Part shown: in pieces, positions 11,261 to 21,600 of the stretch
Position numbering within the stretch: the stretch's first letter is position 1
Layout of the letters: every line of letters begins with the position of its first letter
Source: Sanderia malayensis
Lineage: Eukaryota; Cnidaria; Scyphozoa; Semaeostomeae; Pelagiidae
Assembly (NCBI GenBank): GCA_013076295.1
Contig: RQOL01000466.1
Location: forward strand, 3,515,080-3,579,079
Direction of reading: 5' to 3'
DNA length: 64,000 nt
The notes under the pieces: generated by a model
Told to the model about the DNA's origin: nothing
The model's database searches: none
Seen by the model: the letters and a program-made list of their open reading frames with translations, nothing else
Made by a program: the position numbers and the translations under genes

Positions 11261-13980
11261 ATATTCTGATGCTCATGCTGACATTAATTTGCAAAGTAGC
11301 ACAGATTGAAGTTTTCATTATGCGTATATTGTACACGTGCACGGAATCAGCTATGAAATATTGAAAAACCTCTGACTGAATGCCAAGCGAAGACAATGAC
11401 ATTGTAGTGCCCACGAAGCTGTAATCTCATAAAAAGATTGATAAGGAAGTTTTGCCTAATTTATTACCCATTGTTGTCGCTTTTATGGTTGGTAAAGTTT
11501 GAAATAAAGACGACTCTACTTGCAAAGAGCTCAGTCACTCAGATCATGACATTAGACGCAAGATTGGATGAAAATAGTTTCATTTCTCCTTTTCTTTTGT
11601 CACATTATTAATTCGAGTAAATTCGGGTAATTCGGTCAAATAACGGTCCAATGTCTGACGACTGCCATTCTTTGCCCAATGAACAGTGGAATCTTTTACA
11701 AAGACGTAACGGGTGTACGATGAATTGCATTCCGGAGGAAACTTGACTCACTGCATTGCGTCCTTGTGCTTCACTCGTTTTGCTTTCTCGGTTGTGTTGA
11801 GCGAGTTGTGAGCGAGGCACTGCGACGTGCTGTAATGAGTTTCATTTCAAACCCCCGTTTCATTGATAAACAATTAGATTTTGCTACATACACTCACACC
11901 ACAATGATATACACATGCACATGCACAGTGTAACAATATACATAGTGCAGTCCTAATATAACGAGCACTGATTCGGGGAGAATTGTATTTTGAAAACTGG
12001 GGGAATTTCTTGAATGTAATTAGGTTTCGAGTTATCCGGCGTTTTGAGGTATCAATCAATCTTGACTGGTCCTGTCATTTCAATCAGCCTGCAATCTTGA
12101 CTATTTGTACCTGCTGTATCTTGACTTGACTATTAATCAAGTCGAAATCAAAAGAGAAATTCGATTTTTTCAATGTTTAATTGTCCCAGGATTCTGGCGA
12201 CCACACTCGTTGCTTCTCAATTGATTCTATACGTAAGGCCATGGCAAATGTGGGGAATACAGGCTTGTGCACGTTTTGTCTTTTCAGCTTGTTTGTAGCT
12301 AGTTCTTCATTTGAAAAGTTTGTTGTCTTTGTAAAAGATGCTGCAGTTGATGCTAATTATGATTATGAAGATGACTATGATGATGATTATGATATGCACA
12401 CTCTCACCCAGCCTCCATTTGACGCAATATGCAAATTGATGACCTCGTTACGGTGCAAGAGTGAGTCGACCCCCTGGCTGAGGTGAAAACATCACCAGTG
12501 TACTGTAGTGAAATTCTATAGCTGTACTGCAACGTGAATGGTGATTTCGGTGGCACGGATCATTCGTTGCATTGTCTCAAGGTATTCCAACTGTTCTTGT
12601 TCACATCGCAGTGGATTAATGTAAGTACAGACGCGAGCAATGAGACAGAGCGGCGACGAATAGGAGCGACGACAGTGCGAAATTGTTATTGCAGGAGCAC
12701 GCAAATGCAGCAGTATAATACTTACAGTCAATTCTTATCAACGGAGTATAAAGGAGTAAGGAAAGAGAGGAGCGCTGTGTATTTATATGATACCGATTTC
12801 TGACTCACCATAAGATTGTGATGGGTTTTTTAATGCAACTGAGATAAATACAGCCAAGTAGTGTTGATATTCCTGAAGCAAGGAAAAGTATCGTTCTTGG
12901 TTGGAATTGCTGGTAAGTCGAATCCAGATTTTATTCTTGTTTTTCTTAATCTAACCAGCTTCTTTCCATCCTCCCCGTCCATAAACATCTGAAATGTCAC
13001 CCACTTTTAATTGTGTTTGAAATCAAATACGATTTCTCGTACTTCTTGAATTGATTTTGGTCGTATTTGGTCTTATCAATTAACGCAACTATAGGTTTGG
13101 ATTGTCATACCAGTTGTGGGCGAAATTCGTGGATAAATAATCTTTCCTTTGCACGTAACAGCCTGAGACGTTTTTATAGAAACCTACCACATAACTCTAG
13201 GCAAGAAATTGCGATATTACGCATCCGAATCTTAAACATCGAACGATTATCCCACCATTAACGAAATACCCACTGTATTCATTTGCCTCCATAGCTCTTT
13301 ACGAGTTATTTACAGCTATTTAAATATATTTCAAATTGTTTTAATTAGAACTTTCCCACCATTATGCACCCTTTATTTACGTAATTTATCTCCTGATTTT
13401 CTCAAATTAGTTTGCCCCATAGTTTCAGAGGCTTGCCTTTCAGTTTTCTATTTATTTCATTCCCGTGACTAATGCCAATTAATAGATGCTCGTTACTTGA
13501 TTATCGATGGGTCGTGTTGCGTTAGACACAATAGAGATTTGCAAGCATAATAAACTTCGTTTGTATTCCGATTTGCTGTGGAATCTTTGGCATTACATGA
13601 TTCTTACAAAACATCAGTCTTTGCGATTCGAATGCAGCCCAGCCCATTGTCCCACTGATCTTTTATTTCAATCATGCAAGAAAAGGGACCATCGCTTTTG
13701 TGCTCTTTTTTTAAGGAAACTTTGACGTTTTTCACCATCGAAAACTTCTCTTGCGATAAGAATTCTTGCGATAATTTTCCACTCAATATTTTTCTGACTT
13801 TCTCGATAAAGCCATCGAGTAGTTTCAAGTGTTTCAATGCATTTGCAACAGCCACACTTGTTCTCTTAAGCTCGTACACGTGTTATCCTGCACGGGTATA
13901 TCCAACAACCGGGTATTGTAGACATTCTTTTAGAGTGATTGAGTCTGAGTACCTCGAATAGTCAAGGGATGTTTAGGGTT

Positions 13981-14100
13981 TGTTCGAGTTACCGAAGCCT
14001 ACGTTTAAGTGTTTGTTCGAGTTACCGAGGCCTACCTTTAAGTGTTTGTTCGTGTTACTGAGGCCTACTTTTAAGTGTTTTTCGAGTTACCGAGGCCTAC
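13981..14100. repeat. 33-bp tandem repeat
   Basis: Four copies with a 33-bp period begin at 13981, 14014, 14047 and about 14079; each contains TTCGAGTTACCGAGGCCTAC or a close variant. Because 33 is a multiple of three the repeat stays open in one frame, giving a spurious 11-residue peptide repeat. Confidence 0.85.
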
Positions 14101-14132
14101 GTGTAGACTACACGTATGCCTGGGTAACTCGC

Positions 14133-14202
14133 ACGGCTACTACTATTACCACACGTAGTTGCTAATAGTAGTACCACATGGTGTAGTAATAGTAGTAGCC
14201 GT
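14133..14202. repeat. 22-bp inverted repeat (stem-loop)
   Basis: Arms 14133-14154 and 14181-14202 are complementary with one mismatch (core GGCTACTACTATTAC against GTAATAGTAGTAGCC), around a 26-nt spacer that itself contains TAGTAGTACC. It lies directly downstream of the 33-bp tandem repeat. Confidence 0.8.
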
Positions 14203-15408
14203 ATGCAGTTGATTATGGACAACAACAGGACCATAGTAGCAATTGGCAAGCAAGCCAAATTGCTGAACTTCCGATGTAGAGATGCAATAATTTAATCTTT
14301 GGTCATTATAGAGCTTGCCTCCGGATGCCTTATCAAGCCAATTCTATAAAACCAAGGAAGGCTAATTTGGCCGAGGCTATTAAGATCATCAATAATGTCT
14401 GTATTACAATGTTCATATTTAATCAGATTTCCCAACATGATAAGTCTTGCTGTGTCCGCTAGGTCCACTATTGCGGTGTTCATCATACAAAGCTGTCTCA
14501 TTTACCAATCCGATCGCGGTTGACATGTTGGCCAGCAGTTTAGTCTTGGTGGTCAGTCCTGTTGTTGTGTTGTGACGTTAGAGTGTTCAGTGTCGACTGG
14601 TGGGGGATTTGACTACCAGCCACTCCTTCTCATGGTTATATTCATGTGAGTTATGTTATATTCATGCCCGCGTGGATCACTGTTATTGATAAGAGCATAA
14701 AAAGAACCAATTGCACTCTACTGTGACTCTGTGTGATTTGCCTACCTTAATCAACCCATTTTGAATATTATTGTCTCTTCCATGCAGTGATGTTAAAATT
14801 GGTTGCAATAATGATTTGATAAGATTGGGTTTGCAGGTCGGAATCTGCTTTCTCACAGAACTTGCTATCTTTCTAATACGGAAAACTGCTTTCATCGAGG
14901 TGATATTATCGATCGATTTTAATCAGCTTCTCTATGATGAACATTTGAACACACCACAAAAGGGCCAGTGATTGGTCATATGAAAGGGTGCCCACCAGCC
15001 AGCCATCTACAAAATTTGAGCAGTAGTCAATCAAGGAGTTCGAAATACCTATAGACTACAGATTGTCCGTGGACCATTGTACAGCAGGCTGCAGTTGAGC
15101 CATTGCTTCCGTTATTTATATGGCGGATTTTTGAATCTCCCTAGAACGTAAACTAATAATACCAGTGTCTGTTCTGTCTGTCAAATAATGCCAGTCGTGA
15201 TACATGCTCTATGGATGAAACTTAGTATTTTGTCGTACAAGTCTACAATTAATATAGAGTTGTCCTCTAGCTGGCGAAATTCCACCATTTCATTGATTTG
15301 TGTTATCAGATTAGATCTCTTTCTTGTGACATTGCGGTCCTTCTGCTTGTGCTTGGCATTCCGATGACCTTGTACAGTTAAGGCAAGCTTGTTAGGCTTA
15401 TTACAACA

Positions 15409-15601
15409 ATGCACAAGTCTAATCCTCCGTATTTACGTTTTAGATCGATTGGTGTCAATCCGCAAAATCGTAAGCAATTTTCCATAGTTTGGTGCCAAGC
15501 GATTGAACAGCAGAGCGAGGAAAGAACAAACAAGAAAACGTTTTATTCCAACAACTTCAAACAAGATTTGTCATTAGTCGATCTTATCAACGAACGTTGT
15601 G
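15409..15601 (+). CDS. Candidate first coding exon of the GRB-like gene
   Basis: This is an open segment from an ATG (context AACAATGC) to the donor G|GTGAGT. It ends in phase 1, exactly what the next exon at 16476 needs, and the join creates an Asp codon giving DLINERCDIDKELLKMALED, a smooth acidic-helical run. I do not recognise the peptide itself. Alternatively translation could begin at the in-frame ATG at 16499, with this segment being non-coding. Confidence 0.45.
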
Positions 15602-18600
15602 GTGAGTTTCAGCTCTTTTTATCACTTAAGCTAATCTACCCAAGCTTATTGTTGTCAGAAACCTTTTGTATACCCTTTGAGGAGCTTAGAATGAAGTTGG
15701 CATGGAGTTGGTCATTTTACCCAGGGCCATATCTTGCTGCCAATAGATGAAGCTCAAAATGCGAGTGTAGATATTTGGAACATGTGAAAATCCGTAGTTG
15801 TCTCTGGAATTTTGGCAATTATTGTATGGTATCCGGTGTTCGAATAACTGCCTTGTTGGTGTACACACCACCCTCTGTCCGCAATAACTTGGTTAGTGGC
15901 CTAGCTTTATCCGATTTCCTTGCGCCCGGCAAGTGAATCCAGAAAGTTTCCTAACCGGCTATTCAATTATCAGGAAAATGCTTTGTATGTTGTTCGTGTA
16001 ATGCCGTTTAATGCATACGCGATTTTTCAAAGGACTGCTGCAGGGCATGGAAAATTCTTTAAGCGACTTAAGGTATACTGTTTAACAAGGCATTATTATC
16101 ACCCATCACTGCGGCGAGCTTTTTACAATACATGTGCAAATGGTTGTATCTTCAAGTTCCTCGAGAACCATGGGGGAATGCCAGATGTTTGTTTTAGTTA
16201 ACGAGGCGTCCAGTTATTGTGGGGCAGGTCTTGAAGTATACATGGTGCAAATTAACGTCAGGGGTGATATGTTTTGGGCAACTGTTTTTGAATCGAAGAA
16301 TTTGATTTCAACGCTGTAGTAGAGTTATCGCAGTTCAACTGTATGCTGGTACCCTGCAGTTGTTTACACAAATGACGGACCCTATATTCTCAAAATTCTC
16401 TCTAATTAATAGAAAAACGCACCCATCTACCGTTAATTACGATTTTATGCATAATTACTGCTGTTTGTTGCGCAGATATCGACAAGGAACTGCTGAAAAT
16501 GGCATTGGAGGATGAGCTAGCTGAATTAGATGCTGTTTTGGGTGACATGAATAGTATGATGAAAGATCTCAATGTACAATCTGTGCTAGAATTTTTCCCA
16601 ACGAATAACAACAACGAGGTATTCTATTGATCTAGTTAATTAATTAACTGTTTTGCTTTAAATTTGGTTGTGTCAGACAGGGCCGAACCACCTATAGTCT
16701 TTCTAGATATGATAAACGTGGCTTATACTTGCCATTAACAACTATATTCACATAACTATCTATATTATGACATTTATTAATAATTGTTTTAGACTTTCAA
16801 AGACATTATCAATGCTGAAATGGACGCAGATGGCCCAGCAGGCAAATCTTTGATATTATCATTAATTTACTTCAGAATAATGATAACATTGAGTGTCGTG
16901 TTTGAATGTTTTACAGAATAGTTATGAAATATTGTCCATTTTTCCACCTCAAAAATGCGGTGTTCATAACTTGGGATTGAGGACGAGTTCCAGTTTCATA
17001 ACATTTCATGATAGATTACCTAGGTATCGACGTTTCAATTACTTCTGAGAGTAAAACAGGAGACAAACGAAGCCACAATCTTCATTATAGTCTCTATGAG
17101 TTATAAATTTGTAAGTTTTCCTGAACACGTTGCAGGACATCTATACTGCATTGTTTTAAAATTGAAAAAGATTCATACAATAATGTAAAGCTCGATTGTG
17201 GTACCTCACAATGTTTCTTGAATATTTAGAAAAGGCAGCATGTGTTCATATTTTGCAATATTTATATTGCTTGCTTGTTGGAATGATATAGAATGGAACC
17301 CGAATGTGTCTGAGACAAGTGGCTACGCAAACTGTTTGCTCACGTAACGTTCAATACCCATGAAACTAACTCTATTCTTTTTCTCCAAAGGACGTTTGTT
17401 ACGGTCGTTGTCGAAGGACGCAAGCAGCCGAGCCTTGGACATGCTGAATACTTCCGATTCTTCAACAACGAGGCTTCTCAGTACATCTTCATACCCATCT
17501 TCTGAGGACAGTTGCCAGAACGAGAACCTTACAATTGACACGCCCATGTCAATGTCATCCAGTTCAATTTCATACGACGATAACATTGTTGATCTAGCCT
17601 CGGGTTCAGAGGGAGACTGTAATACAAGACCCAATTCTGTGTACAAAATTAAGGTTGAAGATTATGATTCTCCAGACGGTAAGGAAGGAAAACCTCAGCT
17701 TCACTTCGAGGATCAACAAACGGAGAATTGCACAGTTACTCCTGTCAAGGTATGCTTGTTTGCTAGGTCACCCACCAACGCAATAAATATTTATATGCAA
17801 TCTTGCGTCTGAGAGATAATTTCACAATATGTGATGTTTTTTTAATTGATTTCTGAAGAAAGAGCTATGACACTAACACGTCAGTTTTTAATGAAAAGAC
17901 CCCTTTATTTTACCTTCTTCCATCGGTTTCATTATTTTTCTTTTTATAAAAGTATATTTGTACTAACATGCTTTTGTAAAAAGCAAAATAATGATACCGA
18001 TGGAAGAAGAAACATGTGTCTTCCTTCTTTGACCATTGTTTGATGCTTAATGCCAGCTTCTTGTGATTTCATTCCTCCTTTGAACCCGGCCGCTTTACAA
18101 ACCCACATTGCTCTCGAATACCAGATTACCATGCATCCATGTATTGGCTTTTCACAGGTATCAATTACAGTCTTCTACCAGAAACGATCCTTTGATTTGG
18201 AAATGTTCAAGACAGCAACAGCCAAAGACTTGGCACGAAGAGTCTTGTTGATCAATCGCCTACAGGATTCTCAAGATTGGACCATATTCGAGTATCTGCC
18301 AGACCACCATCTTGGTAAGTGACATTTATATCCATGCCAACCTCATCTACTGCCAGGTTTCCGCAATGCATCCAATAATGATCATTATTTAATTTGGAAC
18401 ATTATATTTTATGATACACCTAGATTAAAACCTTCATATTTCAAGCATTTGTTGAAATTTGTTAATAAGTAAGGCTTTCACTTATAATGGGTCCAATACA
18501 GAGGATATCTGAGGGAGATCAGAGTCTATGCTTGTGTTTTGGAATCCCAGTGAAACGGTACTTCATTTAGCAATACCAGACTGTATAACTCAGCTTTGCA

Positions 18601-21600
18601 GATAGTTATCAAGAGCCTCGATAACTATCTTCTCATTGTTCTGCGAAAAGTTTATTGTTAACTGCTAATTTTGCCCTATTTCATTGGCATTTTTCGTTAT
18701 CTTACAGAAAGAAATCTTGAAGACCATGAAGTTATATGCGATGTCATGGCAAACTGGCCAAGTAGATCCAAATGTTTTTTGCAGCTACGAAATTTTGCAA
18801 CCAAATATGAATTCTTCGCAAAGCCATCAGTGAGTATTCGAAGTATTTGTTTTCAACACTATAGTAGAGTTATCGCAGTTCAACTGTATGTTGGTACCCC
18901 GCAGTTGTTTACACAAATGACGTGCCTCATTCTCATACATTCCCTCTAATTAATAGAAAAACGCACCCATCTACCATAAATTACGATTTTACTTTGATAT
19001 CACTCACAAAGATCGCCACTTCTACTAATTTTTAATTATCCGAGGATTCTGATCAATTTGGGTGGCATTTCACTCTTGAAATCACGTTTCGATGCACCTT
19101 ATGCAATCGCCTTGATATGGATTTGTTTTCAATCCTTTGCACATCACTGAGCCAGTGCTCTTCATTCATCCATCTCAGCTATTTTATGAGATGTGATGCG
19201 ATCGAACAGAGTGCTGCTTGCTTGCCAGTACCAACCAGTAGTCAATAATCTTGTTACTGTCTTTGGTCGTGTGGTCACATTCACTGTGTTACCACCAATG
19301 TGTTCGGTTTGACGTCACTGCTCTACAATGACATCGATTGTGCTTATTGTTTTCCTCATTTCGTTGTCATGCGATGCATAAAAACAACTTGAAAACAACA
19401 TCGTTTCCCATGGAAGCATTACGTAAGTGCTGCCTACAAGTGTTTTCAATCTTCTGTGAACGAAATTGTTACAAAGCCAAGGGAGCTTTGTAACAATTAT
19501 TGGTGAATGTTGTGTATAATAGTTGGCGTATAATCTTGCAATGTATGCAACTCTTTCAGTTTAAAACCTTACTGTATGCATAGATATACAACTGATTGTA
19601 TAAATGTTTATGTGGCATTATTTTATCGTTTTTTTTTCAGTTGTATAAACTCGACAGTGAAATTGATAATGAAGAACTGACCAGAACAAACACCCTCATT
19701 TCGGATAATCTAAGAAAGTGCAGTCGAACCGGTGTATGTTGTTTCTTCCTTCATATATCCCTATACCTTTGTAAACATGATTGTTTTAGTCACTGGTTAC
19801 AGTCAACAGTTTTGGGGTTAGACCAATTCGTTTAGGAACCAACGCTCATGAGACTAGCAGAATCCAAAAAGGCAATTATTATTTTCGAGCGAGCTTCGAA
19901 TTCAGTATGGACGTAGCCATGAGTTGTAAAGGGAGGGGGAGTGCCGTTTACCTTATGCTGGTAGTCAAACCATAAAAAACACTTGAGTTTGTGCAATAAA
20001 TAGATGAAAACTGCTGCCCAGGGGGAGCCGTGGTTCTCTGGTCTTCCTGGTTTGGATGTTTTTCCTTTTTGGGTGTTTTTTCCTGTTTCGATATTTTTTC
20101 TTAAAATGATTAGCGTTCGCTCTTTCTCAGGCACATGTTCTAGATGTTTGCAAAATACCCTCGTTGGAAAACTCTCTGCACACAAAAACGTGTAACAAGA
20201 AATCGTGGAGCAAAAAGTACTGTTTCCTTCGCGATTTTGGCATCTATTCAACGGGTAAAAGTAAAACAAAAGTAAGTGCCATGCATGTTTGCTTGAAGTT
20301 TATTTGAATAGCGTGGAAAGCAACTTAATTTTCTTAGTTTTCCTTTCATTTTATGTAAAAAGAGATTTTATAACCTTAAATTCAAACTTCTCCGCAGATT
20401 TACTAACCCATTGGATCTATTGAATACTATTAAAGAATGTTGTTCTACTATTGTGATTATGCTCTTTGCAGCAGATTTTTTTGGGGGGGGGTGTTAAATC
20501 CTGGTTTTGTCCCCATGTCATCATTTTGAAGTCGTTGATGTTTGATGTATGCTTCTTTATTTGCAGAGAAGTTCAAAAGATTTGAAGTGTAAAGTCGATT
20601 TCAGCAATAGTATTTTGTACACTACTCTGCCAAGCTTCACAGAGAACCACAAACCTCCAACGGAACATTGCTTCTGCTTTACAGTAAGATACCCCCTGAC
20701 AATTTAACCTTTCCCATCGCTCGTCAATGGTCGTTCTAAGCCATCCAGGGGGTGTGATGATCTCGAACATGTCACGAAGGAATTATTACTCAAGATGTAG
20801 ATACTGTAGATATGTAGATGTTATTGAAGACAGAGCTTGGAAAGGAAATTATTATATTGCATTGTCATTGTGCAAGGGACTGGAGAATTAGTTTGAAATT
20901 GAAAGAAGTTTGGGGTTGAGGTGATTGTTGGTGATAGAAAGAGATTGTTGTATGCTAATTGTATGGTTCATTCCCTTTGTAGCCTACTACTATCACAGAT
21001 CAAAAGGAGATCAAATGCTTCTGTGCTGAAGATGAACAGACAATGTTGAATTGGATTGTTGGCTTTCGACTTGCCAAGGTTCGTTTCACATTTCACAGCT
21101 TATCTATCTCAATTTCTAGTGAGCCAACGCCAATAAATCAATCTAGCTCTGAAGCTTGGTTGGCTGGCTCCATTCTGACAGCAGATACCTTATATGGACA
21201 ATAGGTCAGAATGCTTAGAAACGTAAACGCGGTTTTTCTTCCTGATTTCACGTACAGCACAACATAATTCCAAGATGAGGAAATAGTTAATCTGCGACTA
21301 TGGGGAATTTGAAGTGAATTTAAAAAATCTTAATTCTTCGGGTGTTGGCTGGAGAAGTATTTTGAAACATTGTGAGGCACCACAATTGAGCTTTACATCC
21401 TTGTATGAATCTTTTTCAATTTTCAAACAATGCAGTATAGGTGTCCTGCAACGTGTTCAGGAAAACTTACGAATGATAAGGATTTTAGATATGGGCTCAG
21501 TTCGCTAGAATATGACAATCCTAATCCTCCATTATGTTCGTGAAATATTTGCAACCGATGGAATTTGAATATGTTTCTATTTTTGTCACTTTATTGCCAT

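Larger units (their letters stand above)
10894..15408. other. Non-coding region between LANCL and the GRB-like gene
   Basis: No convincing exon was found on either strand. The open frames here are short, lack family motifs, and several are made by tandem repeats. The stretch contains the likely LANCL 3' UTR (poly(A) signal near 11503), a 32-bp tandem repeat, an Asp/Tyr-codon-rich GAT run near 12345-12395, a 33-bp tandem repeat and an inverted repeat. A minus-strand frame at 15181-15414 is faintly reminiscent of retroelement polyprotein sequence but is too weak to call. Confidence 0.6.

Noticed and set aside
11064..11414. 116-aa minus-strand Ser/Glu/Ile-rich frame
   Set aside because: It is produced by the 32-bp tandem repeat and has no flanking splice or family support.
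13980..14165. 61-aa frame with an 11-residue repeat
   Set aside because: It is a by-product of the 33-bp tandem repeat.
15181..15414. Retroelement polyprotein fragment on the minus strand
   Set aside because: The resemblance is only in composition and helix pattern; no protease, reverse transcriptase or integrase motif is present.
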